Positions 1 to 9,635 of a DNA stretch of 64,000 nucleotides are shown piece by piece. Position numbers and translations under genes: made by a program. Positions within the stretch are counted from its first letter, which is position 1; every line of letters starts with the position of its first letter. Source of the DNA: Pyrococcus sp. ST04 (GTDB lineage: Archaea; Methanobacteriota_B; Thermococci; Thermococcales; Thermococcaceae); the NCBI RefSeq assembly GCF_000263735.1, contig NC_017946.1, positions 1 through 64,000 of the forward strand, read 5' to 3'. The notes under the pieces are model-generated. The model saw only the letters and a program-made list of their open reading frames with translations, was not told the origin of the DNA and did not search any database.

Positions 1-99
1 AGGAAATATGGATTGGACATAATAAGCTTCGAAAAATTCTTAGAAGAAATAAACAGTCTCGCAAAAGAAGAGGCAAAGAAAGAGAGAATAATACTATAG
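1..99 (+). CDS. C-terminal end of an unknown protein (truncated by window edge)
   Basis: An open frame enters from the left edge and encodes 32 residues ending in a Lys/Glu-rich helix (EEAKKERIIL) before a TAG stop. Nothing in this tail identifies a family. The 72 bp that follow hold no gene before the next reading frame. The reading frame is the only one open here and has typical Pyrococcus codon use, so I take it as the end of a real gene whose body lies outside the window. Confidence 0.5.
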   Translation, partial: RKYGLDIISFEKFLEEINSLAKEEAKKERIIL

Positions 100-171
100 A
101 CAATTCAACATGACAATGCCAGATTAGAAAATATTTTAAATTCTTCCAAAAACCTCCTAAGGGGTTTCACC

Positions 172-436
172 ATGAGGGGGGATCGACTTTGCTAAACTTC
201 CTAGATCCGCAATTCTAGTTCTACAAGCACTAGACAGGCCTAAATCTTCTCGAGAATTGGCAAAAGCGACAAACCTTTCTGAAAGAACCGTTAGATACGC
301 ATTAAAAATCCTGAAAGAGAATGGTATTGTGAGGGAGATCTTTCTCCTCGAAGATGCCAGAAAGAGAGTGTACACCATAAACAATACAACGAACCTAGAG
401 CAACTCAAGGAGTCCATCGAGGTCAGTGCGCTCTAG
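172..436 (+). pseudogene. Small winged-helix DNA-binding protein with a frame break at its start
   Basis: From about base 182 one frame encodes an 84-residue winged-helix protein: a DFAKLPRSAILVLQAL helix, then SSRELAKATNLSERTVRYAL (helix-turn-helix) and a wing (NGIVREIFLLEDARKRVYTI). It resembles short ArsR/MarR-like archaeal regulators. That frame has a TGA at 173-175 and no ATG, GTG or TTG before the recognition helix. An ATG at 172 lies one frame away, separated by a run of six G (176-181). With five G the protein would read MRGIDFAKLP and be intact. It is therefore either a frameshifted gene, a sequencing error in the G run, or a gene with an unusual start. The 3' end overlaps the convergent cysteine-cluster gene by 42 bp. 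Confidence 0.6.
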
Positions 437-895
437 CTCCTCCTCAAACTTTATACCCAACTCCAATATCTCTTCGGGGGTTATAACGTCCTCTGCCCCC
501 TCGGCATTTATCCCAGGACAGCTTTCATCATAATATAACCAAAACTTCTCCCCATTTACCTCAATTGGCTTCTCTCCTTCAATTCCAAGAGGCTTTCTGG
601 ATACCATAAACGGGTATATCCTGCATATTAGAGGCCTATACGGGTGAACTTTACACATTCCAGTTTCCGGATCATGAAATACACACCCCAAATCCCACTC
701 CCTAATCGAAAGAACAAACCTAATCTTTCCATTCTCTATGGAAAACGTAAGAAAATCTTGAGGATCATAACCAGCATCGACTAACCTCTTTATATCCCCC
801 AAAGTTAAGTAAACATGCCTTCCCCTGCAACAGTCTAAACAAAATAAACATTTAAACCGAACAGGCTCAACGAATGGTTTTGGTTTGAACCTCAT
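395..895 (-). CDS. YkgJ-type cysteine cluster protein (UPF0153-like, metal binding)
   Basis: 166 residues. The N-terminal CLFCLDCCRG, a central CVFHDP...MCKVHPYRP and CRIYPF make up the CxxCxxxCC / C-x-YPxRPxxCRxYPF pattern of the YkgJ/UPF0153 family, thought to bind zinc or an iron-sulfur cluster. The function in archaea is not known. It is probably cytoplasmic, since no signal or membrane segment is seen. It overlaps the upstream small gene by 29 bp and lies in a minus-strand run with Elp3, suggesting co-transcription. The family call is secure from the cysteine spacing; the role is unknown. Confidence 0.75.
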   Translation of the reverse strand: MRFKPKPFVEPVRFKCLFCLDCCRGRHVYLTLGDIKRLVDAGYDPQDFLTFSIENGKIRFVLSIREWDLGCVFHDPETGMCKVHPYRPLICRIYPFMVSRKPLGIEGEKPIEVNGEKFWLYYDESCPGINAEGAEDVITPEEILELGIKFEEELERTDLDGLLELL

Positions 896-1133
896 CCTCC
901 TTAACCTCGCTCACGATTCTCAAACCCTGGCCTAGAAGGAACATTGCATAACCAAACTCTGCTCTGTCCTTATATTCAGAGTCTATAGCTTCCATAATTC
1001 TACTCACACTATCAAGCTTTCCATCAACTAAAAGCATTATCTGCTTAGTAACAAACATTGCAATCTCCTTCGCCTTCCACTCTGGAATTCCAAGGGCTTC
1101 GTTTATTGTTTCACTATCGTGCCTAAACTCCAT
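867..1133 (-). CDS. Conserved small helical protein of unknown function
   Basis: I do not recognise this protein. It has 88 residues, is acidic and mostly helical, with no cysteine motif or membrane segment. I prefer the ATG at 1133 because an AGGTG ribosome binding site sits about 8 bp upstream; a GTG at 1142, right after the Elp3 stop, lies inside that site. Its end overlaps the cysteine-cluster gene by 29 bp, so the three minus-strand genes (Elp3, this one, the YkgJ-like one) look like one transcription unit. Confidence 0.6.
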   Translation of the reverse strand: MEFRHDSETINEALGIPEWKAKEIAMFVTKQIMLLVDGKLDSVSRIMEAIDSEYKDRAEFGYAMFLLGQGLRIVSEVKEDEVQTKTIR

Positions 1134-1142
1134 GCCCGACAC

Positions 1143-2906
1143 CTAAGTATTTAGGTGAGCGTCAAATTTATCACTCTTTCCATAATCAGCGTATCTCCTG
1201 TCGAGCCTCTTACTGACATATGGACCATCCTTCCTGTACCCAAACTTCCTATAGTACTCCCTCACACCAACCCCACTTATGACGAGCATCTTCTTAGCAT
1301 CAAACTCCTCCCTTGCAATTCTTTCTGCCTCAGCCAGTAACTCTCTTCCATATCCGCGATGTTGCCACTCATATTTGGGCTTCTCCCCTATTGGAACCAA
1401 AGGTCCATACACATGAAGCTCCCTAACTATAGCTGAGGGGCAACAATTTATCTCCTTCCTATGAGCTCTCTCACTGGGAATCCTCAGCCTTAGAAATCCT
1501 ATCAGAATGTCATTCTTAACATCTTCAAAACTGAGGAATATTTCCATCCCGCCAGCGGCTTCATAATCTTCCCTAAGCAACTTTATGTGCTCAACCTCAG
1601 GCACTTTTCCAAACTTTTGCATCTGATGCCCAACTTCCCTAAAGCGAATTTCTCTTGGCCTGATCCCTCTCTTTATTAATTCTTCAAAGACTAGCTGACC
1701 CAGGTTTGAGTGCTTAACACCGGCAACTATCAGATGAGCAGGTATGTCTCTCTGAATCCTCATTACCCTAACCCACTTTGGAAATATTTTATATGCCTCA
1801 ACCAGAAGCTCCAACGCCTCCTCAGTTGTATATGGCTTATAGAGACCGGCCTTGTACCAAGCATATAGGGGAGCATCCCTCGTAACGAGGGTGGGATATA
1901 TCTTTAGCATGTCCGGTCTAAATCGTGGGTCTTCAAAAATAGTCTTAAATGTGTATAGATCCCTCTCAAAGTTGCTCCCAGGAAGACCAGGCATTATATG
2001 GTAGTTTATCTTAAGTCCAGCATCCCTAAGAAGTTGTGTGGCCTTCACGATTTCCTCAACGCCGTGACCCCTCTTGGTTCTCTCATGGATGAAATTGAAT
2101 ATAGTCTGAACTCCCAGCTCAACCCTTGTCGTTCCAAAGGAGAGCATCCTATCTATCTGCCTCTCAAAGGCCCAGTCAGGTCTTGTTTCGATTGTCAAAC
2201 CCACCATTCTAACTTTAGCCTTCTCGTTCTTCCTCTGTTCGTCTTCAAGGTAGTAGTACTTTTTCCTGTGTGTCCTTTCCCAGGCTTTCTTAAACTCTGG
2301 GTCTTCTTCAAGAACAGACTCGTCTCCTTGAAGAATAAATCTAACTAACTTTTCTTCGAGGTTGTCTATATCTTTGAAGTAGGGGAAGTCATTCATAGCC
2401 TTGAATGCACACTTTATAAACCACTCTTGATAATCAAGGTCAACGGCTGGAAAAGTTCCCCCTTGAATTATAACTTCAACTTTATCTATTGGATGACCAA
2501 TATCGTAGAGTTGCTTCAATCTCGCCATCATTATTATGTACGGATGATAGCCATATTGAGCAGCCCTAAGTGCAGAGGGCTCCTTTCCAGTATAGCTTTG
2601 AGGTGATCCAACGGAAGGACCCCCAGGACAGTAAATGCATCTCCCATGAGGGCATGGAAAAGGCTTTGTCATCATCGCAACTACAGCAACGCCACTAATA
2701 GTCCTCGTCGGCTTCTTCTTAAGGAGATCCCTAAACTCTTCCCTTCTTTCCTTAGGAAGAGCTCTCCAGATCTCAGAGTTCCTCGGAAGTCTAGAGAGAT
2801 GATATTTCCTAGCAACCTCTATCTTTATCTTGTTAAGTTCCTCCCTATCTCTAATCCTCCCTTCAAGTAGAAGGTCAACAATTTCTTTAATTGCTTCCTC
2901 CTTCAT
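1143..2906 (-). CDS. elp3: Elp3: tRNA uridine-34 carboxymethyl-modifying radical SAM/acetyltransferase
   Basis: 587 residues, normal for archaeal Elp3. The radical SAM motif CPHGRCIYC (about residues 85-93) is followed by the Elp3-specific PGGPSVGSPQSYTGKEPS segment. A GNAT acetyltransferase domain fills the last 150 residues, with the acetyl-CoA loop HRGYGRELL. Elp3 uses acetyl-CoA and SAM to make the cm5 group on wobble uridine of tRNA; archaea have Elp3 alone, without the other Elongator subunits. The start is either TTG 2915 or ATG 2906; the ATG is better placed behind a short GAG. A TTTAAG element near 2933-2938 could be its TATA box. Confidence 0.93.
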   Translation of the reverse strand: MKEEAIKEIVDLLLEGRIRDREELNKIKIEVARKYHLSRLPRNSEIWRALPKERREEFRDLLKKKPTRTISGVAVVAMMTKPFPCPHGRCIYCPGGPSVGSPQSYTGKEPSALRAAQYGYHPYIIMMARLKQLYDIGHPIDKVEVIIQGGTFPAVDLDYQEWFIKCAFKAMNDFPYFKDIDNLEEKLVRFILQGDESVLEEDPEFKKAWERTHRKKYYYLEDEQRKNEKAKVRMVGLTIETRPDWAFERQIDRMLSFGTTRVELGVQTIFNFIHERTKRGHGVEEIVKATQLLRDAGLKINYHIMPGLPGSNFERDLYTFKTIFEDPRFRPDMLKIYPTLVTRDAPLYAWYKAGLYKPYTTEEALELLVEAYKIFPKWVRVMRIQRDIPAHLIVAGVKHSNLGQLVFEELIKRGIRPREIRFREVGHQMQKFGKVPEVEHIKLLREDYEAAGGMEIFLSFEDVKNDILIGFLRLRIPSERAHRKEINCCPSAIVRELHVYGPLVPIGEKPKYEWQHRGYGRELLAEAERIAREEFDAKKMLVISGVGVREYYRKFGYRKDGPYVSKRLDRRYADYGKSDKFDAHLNT

Positions 2907-2993
2907 TGCTGGCAACTCTGTCTAGGGGGCTCTTAAAGGTTGAGGAAAGATTTTAAAAATATAAAATTACTACTTTTGTATGGTGTTATTGAT

Positions 2994-3644
2994 ATGAAAG
3001 GCAAGTTAATCTTAATTATACTTATAATAGTGGCCACTCTTGGATGTATTTGGAGTAGTGAGAAAACTGCAACAATCAATGAAAATTTAAAAGCAACATT
3101 GTCAATAACCAACTCCCCCACCCCTTCAAAGGAGTCAGCAGAGGCTAGCTATCCAGGTTTGACATTAGAAGTTCCAAAAGAAATAGCTGACGACGTGGTA
3201 GGATACATCAAGAAACTTGATGTGCAAAGAGTAAGTATAAGAGTAGAGCTTAAAGAAAACAGAGAGCTCCTCGTAAGTGGAGGCTTCGACCTCTATGTAA
3301 TAAAGCCAACTGTTCAACCAAAAAACTTTAGGATAAAAATTGAGGGAAGCCCCGGAATCGTGGTAACTCCCTCAGCTATACTTAATATCCTGGTAGAGCA
3401 TGAAGGAAAGCTGTACTTTGGAGAACTCAGAGTGAAAAACGTCACCAATGAATCGACATTTGAATTTTCAGTGGATGTTAAAGAATTGCGGAGCATTCAA
3501 GACGAGAAACTTCTGGGAACCCTCAACATCAATGGCGTTATGATAGACGTTTACATAAAACCGCTAGAAAACAATACTGCCCAAGTATATGCCGTGTATA
3601 ATGGAGAAGACGTTGGAAGAATGTTATTCAAGTATTCGAGCTGA
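2994..3644 (+). CDS. Secreted lipoprotein of unknown function
   Basis: 216 residues from the ATG at 2994, which follows a GGTGTT site; a longer frame begins at 2940 but would put 18 residues ahead of the signal peptide. The N-terminus is Met-Lys-Gly-Lys, then a hydrophobic stretch ending in a lipobox (ATLGC), so the mature protein should be lipid-anchored outside the cell. A Ser/Thr/Pro-rich linker (SITNSPTPSKES) precedes a beta-rich domain. I do not recognise the domain. It heads a group of exported proteins running to 5064. Confidence 0.7.
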   Translation: MKGKLILIILIIVATLGCIWSSEKTATINENLKATLSITNSPTPSKESAEASYPGLTLEVPKEIADDVVGYIKKLDVQRVSIRVELKENRELLVSGGFDLYVIKPTVQPKNFRIKIEGSPGIVVTPSAILNILVEHEGKLYFGELRVKNVTNESTFEFSVDVKELRSIQDEKLLGTLNINGVMIDVYIKPLENNTAQVYAVYNGEDVGRMLFKYSS

Positions 3645-3766
3645 TAACATTAGTTACTCTCCAAGGAGATTTCTCAATTTATATGTCCACGCTTACAGTA
3701 CCAGTACTTTCACTTCCTTAGAAGCAAGGTTAAGTAATGCTTGAATAAATCAATGATTAACAAAAT

Positions 3767-3808
3767 CTTAGGGATTACAACCCCAAGTTTACTAGTTGTA
3801 TCCCTAAG
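3767..3808. repeat. Long inverted repeat (14-bp stem with one bulge)
   Basis: The left arm CTTAGGGATTACAAC (3767-3781) pairs with GTTGTATCCCTAAG (3795-3808); only one T is unpaired, and the loop is 13 bases. The stem is too strong to be chance in such AT-rich DNA. No T-run follows, so a terminator is less likely than a protein site, a structured RNA or the end of a lost element. Confidence 0.6.
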
Positions 3809-3938
3809 GAGCAATGTATTCATCAGCTTACTGTGTTACTTTCCTTTCTTTTGACTTGTTCTCTTCGCGAAACTTGATTCTGAAAAAATTTATACTCGAA
3901 AAAAAGAAAGAGAATTTACTCATAGTAAAAGGAAAAAG

Positions 3939-3946
3939 TTTATATA
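3939..3946 (+). promoter_or_regulatory. TATA box for the 3992 operon
   Basis: TTTATATA preceded by purine-rich GGAAAAAG. Transcription would begin about 25 bases on (about 3968), leaving a 24-base leader that holds the GGGGG site at 3979-3983, eight bases before the ATG at 3992. Confidence 0.5.
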
Positions 3947-3991
3947 GTAAAATGTTCAAATTTGTTATGAAACTCACTGGGGGCAAGACAT

Positions 3992-4270
3992 ATGAGATGG
4001 AAGCCTCTGTTGGACGTTCTAAGTGCCAAGGTTGGATTTGATGTAACTAGAGGTTTTACCCAAGTAGCTGAATACCAAGCAATTGTTCAATATGATGGGC
4101 AATACGTCGAGATTTTCTATGCAAGTGTCTACGATAAATACAAGGTTATCCAACGACACTATGTTCACATTGATGGTAGGACTTATGCGGGAGAGACAGC
4201 CACAGTATATGCCTTAAAGTGGAAACGCTTTTATTTCCCAGTAATAAGAAGGGATGGTAATATACAATGA
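3992..4270 (+). CDS. Small beta-rich protein of unknown function
   Basis: 92 residues, rich in aromatic and beta-forming residues (YQAIVQYDGQYVEIFYASVY). No family is recognised and there is no signal peptide. The start at 3992 is backed by a GGGGG site and by a TATA box at the right distance. Its stop overlaps the next start in an ATGA, so the two are translationally coupled. Upstream, another frame from ATG 3952 encodes a plausible MFKFVMKLTGGKTYEM; if real, the gene would be a frameshifted longer one, but the promoter placement argues against it. Confidence 0.55.
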   Translation: MRWKPLLDVLSAKVGFDVTRGFTQVAEYQAIVQYDGQYVEIFYASVYDKYKVIQRHYVHIDGRTYAGETATVYALKWKRFYFPVIRRDGNIQ

Positions 4271-5064
4271 AAGGCAGAACTGTCATTGTGATAAGTGGAA
4301 TACTTTTAACTGCGTTATTTATATATTACACCACAAATGCCCATGAATCCTGGGAACTCCAAAGAAAAGAGCTTTTTATATCCAACATCACCGGCTACGT
4401 CGCTGGATACTTAAACGAAACAATTAGCCTAAATGTTTACTGGATAAAGGTCGGAGATACAGACTTCAATGCCACAATTGGGGTTAGAGGGCTTCCCTCC
4501 TGTCTCGGCGCGGATGGAGTAAGTCTTACTGGAGATTATGATTACGCTAACTCGGAGATAAAGGAGATAGTCGTGAGCGTAAAGGTAACCCTCAAGGAGT
4601 CTGGCCACTGTATTATGAAAGATGCATATCTAGAGATAAAGGAGGGCAACCAGACCAAAAAAGTATCACTAGGAAATGTAGAGTTTGAGATATTGGAGCC
4701 TACAAATAAGAAAAGCCTAAAGATAAAGTCTTACATAGGCGGCTCTGTTGGCCCAGAACCCTCAATTCCAACTCTCATGTATACTCTCTTCAACCCGTTT
4801 AATGAGTCTGTTGAGATACTAAACGTGACGTTTGACATCCCAGGCCTTCAGATTTCCAATTTTAAACCCAGGGAGATCCCTCCTGGAAAGACAGTTAATC
4901 TCACGATAACCCTCGTGAACACGACAGAGCTGGGTAACTTGTATGTAATCAAGCCCCTCATCGTCTACAGGGTAGGAGAAGAAATCCAAGTAATACCAGC
5001 TGAAACTTACTACTATGCAACGATTCCAGGTGAGAATACGCTACTCAAGATGTTTAAAGACTAA
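4267..5064 (+). CDS. Membrane-anchored extracellular protein of unknown function
   Basis: 265 residues: a short positive N-terminus, one membrane segment (VIVISGILLTALFIYY), then a beta-sandwich-like outer part with many N-x-S/T sites. The last 100 residues (FNPFNESVEILNVTF, PGKTVNLTITLVNTTE) look like a CARDB/Ig-type domain, known from archaeal surface proteins. Coupled by an ATGA overlap to the 92-residue gene. It could be a surface partner of the lipoprotein at 2994; the function is unknown. Confidence 0.65.
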   Translation: MKGRTVIVISGILLTALFIYYTTNAHESWELQRKELFISNITGYVAGYLNETISLNVYWIKVGDTDFNATIGVRGLPSCLGADGVSLTGDYDYANSEIKEIVVSVKVTLKESGHCIMKDAYLEIKEGNQTKKVSLGNVEFEILEPTNKKSLKIKSYIGGSVGPEPSIPTLMYTLFNPFNESVEILNVTFDIPGLQISNFKPREIPPGKTVNLTITLVNTTELGNLYVIKPLIVYRVGEEIQVIPAETYYYATIPGENTLLKMFKD

Positions 5065-5100
5065 AAAGGGCACATTATCTTTTATAATCTTTAGTCTTTT
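5063..5100. terminator. T-rich transcription stop between convergent genes
   Basis: Between the two converging stops lie T-rich runs on both strands: ATCTTTTATAATCTTTAG followed by TCTTTTT on the plus strand, and a TTTTT tract at 5063-5068 read from the minus strand. Archaeal RNA polymerase stops on such U-rich tracts without a hairpin. Confidence 0.4.
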
Positions 5101-5562
5101 TCATTTCCCAAGTTTATTATCATTAGCAACGGTTTTTGACCTTCCAAAAATTAGAGCCAGCTCCTCTCCCCATCTTTGAGCGTCAATAATGGTTTTCTTG
5201 TTCTCATTAATTAGCCATCCTCTAAAAATCTTCTCATCAATTACATCTCCCTTTATTTTTTCCTTTAAGAGTCCAAGATACTTTCTCTCAGCGTACCTCC
5301 TTCCAACAACTCCAAAAATATCAGCCATACAAACAATAAACACGGCAACCACTTTATCCTTTAGCCCATTGTTTTCCTCTATGAACCTTAGAACTTCCGG
5401 GAGGGGTCTCTCGTAATATATCGGGGATCCGATAACTATGAAGTCGTCAAGCTCTTCAGGGAGTTTTCTTTTCAAGTTTACGATATTTTCCTCTCCCATC
5501 CCCCTAGCTATGGCAATTGCAATCTTTTCTGTAGATCCCCTTCTGGTTGAATAGATTATCAT
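5101..5562 (-). CDS. Flavodoxin-like protein
   Basis: 153 residues with a flavodoxin fold. The FMN phosphate loop near residue 5 reads STRRGSTEKIA; IVIGSPIYYERP is the second flavin-contact region. It resembles HemG/flavodoxin-domain proteins of archaea, which move electrons or act as quinone or protoporphyrinogen oxidoreductases; the partner is unknown. It starts 37 bp from the divergent gene at 5600-5618 behind a GAGGAGAC ribosome binding site; CCTTTAAG on its strand may be the TATA box. Confidence 0.75.
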   Translation of the reverse strand: MIIYSTRRGSTEKIAIAIARGMGEENIVNLKRKLPEELDDFIVIGSPIYYERPLPEVLRFIEENNGLKDKVVAVFIVCMADIFGVVGRRYAERKYLGLLKEKIKGDVIDEKIFRGWLINENKKTIIDAQRWGEELALIFGRSKTVANDNKLGK

Positions 5563-5617
5563 GTCTCCTCGGAAACCTTAAAGGTAAATCTCTTTATCAA
5601 TGATGTGGTGGTGGCTA

Positions 5618-6784
5618 ATGTTTTACATTGCCAGTGAGAAGGATATAAAAGAAGGTAGGACTACCGACGTTTACTTTATAAGAACCAAGAAAATCCTTGA
5701 AGCTAAAGGAATAAAAAAGAAGGTCTTCGCTGACGTTACAACGACATCTCTTCCAGAAAACTGGAAGTGGGGGGTTCTTGTTGGAGTTGAGGAAGTTGCA
5801 AAGCTCCTCGAGGGGCTGCCAGTAAATGTCTATGCAATGCCTGAAGGGACAATCTTCCACCCCTACGAGCCTGTTCTTCAAATTGAAGGAGACTATAGGG
5901 ATTTTGGGATTTATGAGACGGCCCTGCTAGGAATGCTGAGTCAGGCAAGTGGAATAGCAACCGCCGCCCTTAGGATAAAAATAGCTGCAAAGTTTAAGCC
6001 CGTGTACTCCTTTGGTATAAGACATATGCACCCAGCTATAGCGCCAATGATAGATAGAGCTGCATTTATTGGAGGATGTGATGGTGTATCTGGAGTCCTC
6101 GGAGCAGAAATGATAGGGGAAAAGGCCGTTGGAACAATGCCTCATGCCTTGATAATAACTGTCGGAGATCAAGTCAAAGCCTGGAAGTATTTCGATGAAG
6201 TTATAGAGGAGGAAGTTCCACGAATAGCACTAGTTGATACATTCTATGATGAAAAGATCGAGGCTGTTATGGCCGCAGAAGCATTAGGGAAAAAACTATT
6301 TGCCGTTAGACTAGACACACCCAGCTCAAGAAGGGGGAACTTTAGGAAGATAATCGAGGAAGTTAAATGGGAGCTGAAGGTTAGAGGATACGATTGGGTC
6401 AAAATATTCATTTCAGGAGGGCTAGATGAAGAGAAAATTAAGGAAATCGTTGATGTTGCAGATGCGTTTGGAGTTGGAGGAGCTATTGCAAGCGCCAAAC
6501 CAATAGACTTCGCTTTAGACATAGTAGAAGTTGAAGGAAAACCAATAGCGAAGAGAGGGAAGCTCAGTGGAAGAAAGCAGGTGTATAGATGTGAAAATGG
6601 CCACTACCATGTCGTTCCTGCAGATAAAAGGCTTGAGAGATGTCCAATATGCAACTCCAAGGTTGAGCCTCTCTTAAAGCCCATAATAAAGAACGGAGAA
6701 ATCGTTACAGAATTTCCAAAGGCAAGAGAGATCAGAGAATACGTCCTTGAACAGGCAGAGAAATTTAACCTACAATTAGAATGA
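5618..6784 (+). CDS. pncB: Nicotinate phosphoribosyltransferase
   Basis: 388 residues. It joins nicotinate and PRPP to give nicotinate mononucleotide in NAD salvage. Seen: TTTSLPENWKWGVLVGVEE, the phosphate-binding strand FSFGIRHMHP-like region (YSFGIRHMHPA), VDTFYDEK, RLDTPSSRRG and FISGGLDEE, all of the archaeal NAPRTase line. The C-terminus adds a zinc ribbon (RCENGH ... ERCPICNS). I chose ATG 5618, behind GGTGGTGG, over ATG 5600 which would lie inside the ribosome binding region. Confidence 0.88.
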   Translation: MFYIASEKDIKEGRTTDVYFIRTKKILEAKGIKKKVFADVTTTSLPENWKWGVLVGVEEVAKLLEGLPVNVYAMPEGTIFHPYEPVLQIEGDYRDFGIYETALLGMLSQASGIATAALRIKIAAKFKPVYSFGIRHMHPAIAPMIDRAAFIGGCDGVSGVLGAEMIGEKAVGTMPHALIITVGDQVKAWKYFDEVIEEEVPRIALVDTFYDEKIEAVMAAEALGKKLFAVRLDTPSSRRGNFRKIIEEVKWELKVRGYDWVKIFISGGLDEEKIKEIVDVADAFGVGGAIASAKPIDFALDIVEVEGKPIAKRGKLSGRKQVYRCENGHYHVVPADKRLERCPICNSKVEPLLKPIIKNGEIVTEFPKAREIREYVLEQAEKFNLQLE

Positions 6785-6801
6785 ATGAAAAGGAAAAGAA
6801 A

Positions 6802-7011
<210 letters not shown>

Positions 7012-7035
7012 TCACCGTCTTTACCTAAGCCAGAG

Positions 7036-7047
7036 TAAATATAAACC
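7036..7047 (-). promoter_or_regulatory. Ferredoxin promoter (BRE/TATA)
   Basis: Read on the minus strand: CGAAAG (BRE) then GGTTTATATTTA (TATA). The predicted transcript starts near 7015, leaving about ten bases of leader that are almost entirely the GGTGAT ribosome binding site. A textbook strong Thermococcales promoter. Confidence 0.7.
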
Positions 7048-7128
7048 TTTCGTATTGCTTTCGAATTTTGAATCCCCTTTTTCTCAAAAACAAAAAGTTT
7101 AAATCCCAAAGTTGAAAATTAGGGAAGC

Positions 7129-8559
<1,431 letters not shown>

Positions 8560-9429
8560 TCACATCACCCCCTTAGTCTTGAGCTCTTCAAGATATTTCT
8601 CTAAGGCAATTCTCTCAAGTTTCGAGTAGAATCCAACTCTGTGAATTAGTTCATCCCAATCAACTTGATAGGCATCAAATTCTGGCCCATCAACACATGC
8701 AAACTTCACTTCCCCGTTAACTCTAACTCTACAAGCACCACACATTCCCGTTCCATCCACCATAATTGGGTGAAGATCGACTCTCATTGGAATTCCAAAT
8801 TCCTTTACAACTTCGAAAACTGCTTTCTGATCTCCTGGAGGACCAACCATAAAGACTAAGTCCCAATCTTCCTTCTCCAGAAGTTCCCTAACTTTCTCAA
8901 CAAGCCTTTTCGTTACGTACCTCATGTTAACCTTGAAGTCAAATCTTGGGTTTAATTTAACTGGCTCAACTATGTGCCTTGAGACAGCTTTCTCCAAGTA
9001 TTCCTTTAGGAGAACCATCGGCTCAAATGTTACATGGAGTGTTGTTACGTCGTTGCCTATTTCTTGCCATGCCTTAGCTATTGGATAAACTTCCACTATT
9101 CCTGTATAGGCTCCAATTGCAAGAACTTTGCCAAATTTCTCCATTGGAGCAGGATTGCCTAAAGGACCCGCAACGTTCAATATATAATCCCCCTCGCTCA
9201 GCTCAAGGGCCATTTTCATCGTTGTTTTACCTCTAGTAAAGGCTATCAGTACTATCCAGCCCTCTTCCCTGTCCCACATTACTGGAGTCAAAGGAATTCT
9301 CTCACCGTTTGGAAACGCCCTAATGATGACAAACTGTCCTGGTTGCACCTTTCTGGCTACATGAGGTGCGTGAATCTTATACCAAGTGTTTCTCATAGCA
9401 ATCTCTCTCTTTTCAAGGATCTTATACAC
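8560..9429 (-). CDS. nfnA: NfnA-type small subunit, ferredoxin-NAD(P) reductase-like with [2Fe-2S]
   Basis: About 289 residues: N-terminal FAD-binding barrel, a nucleotide-binding middle part (VFMVGPPGDQ), and a C-terminal [2Fe-2S] site DGTGMCGACRV...FAC in which the Asp before the cysteines is the unusual fourth ligand known from NfnA. It is the DHODH electron-transfer (PyrK-like) family. The start is GTG 9429, six bases behind GGAGGTG; the alternative GTG 9438 lies within that ribosome binding site. First gene of the nfnAB unit, with a SurR-like site over its promoter. Confidence 0.85.
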   Translation of the reverse strand: MYKILEKREIAMRNTWYKIHAPHVARKVQPGQFVIIRAFPNGERIPLTPVMWDREEGWIVLIAFTRGKTTMKMALELSEGDYILNVAGPLGNPAPMEKFGKVLAIGAYTGIVEVYPIAKAWQEIGNDVTTLHVTFEPMVLLKEYLEKAVSRHIVEPVKLNPRFDFKVNMRYVTKRLVEKVRELLEKEDWDLVFMVGPPGDQKAVFEVVKEFGIPMRVDLHPIMVDGTGMCGACRVRVNGEVKFACVDGPEFDAYQVDWDELIHRVGFYSKLERIALEKYLEELKTKGVM

Positions 9430-9442
9430 TATGAACACCTCC

Positions 9443-9501
9443 GTTCAAATGAACATCTTTGAACATTACATAAGGTTTTGAACATTTTGTGCTTATAAAA
9501 T
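9443..9501 (-). promoter_or_regulatory. nfnAB promoter with SurR-like operator
   Basis: On the minus strand TTTTATAAG (9492-9500) is the TATA box, with the transcript expected from about 9468. Just downstream lies GTTTTGAACATTTTGTG (9475-9491), which fits the SurR consensus GTTn3AACn5GTT except for the last base. Two further TGAACAT repeats and a perfect GTTCA-AA-TGAAC palindrome (9443-9454) follow in the leader. SurR is the redox regulator of Thermococcales that leaves DNA when sulfur is present; a site downstream of TATA would mean repression. The same TATA read on the plus strand could serve the 9636 gene. Confidence 0.5.
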
Positions 9502-9635
9502 TATTGTAAACTAAAGGTTGACATCTCTACTTAATGCTGGAGATACTCAAAACAAATTAATGAAAATTTAGGATAGATGTTAAGTTATTGTGTTTAACAA
9601 AAAGAGACTTAAAGCAAGACAATTTCCTTCGAGTG

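Larger units (their letters stand above)
3645..3991. other. 347-bp stretch without a convincing gene
   Basis: AT-rich DNA between two exported-protein genes. It holds a strong inverted repeat (3767-3808) and a TATA element (3939-3946). An open frame at 3814-4041 has unconvincing composition in its first half; I do not call it. No tRNA or C/D box pattern was seen. Confidence 0.5.

Noticed and set aside
3814-4041. 75-residue frame ending in KCQGWI
   Set aside because: Its first half is low-complexity, it contains the TATA box of the next gene, and it overlaps the better-supported frame from 3992. A frameshift version is kept as a finding.
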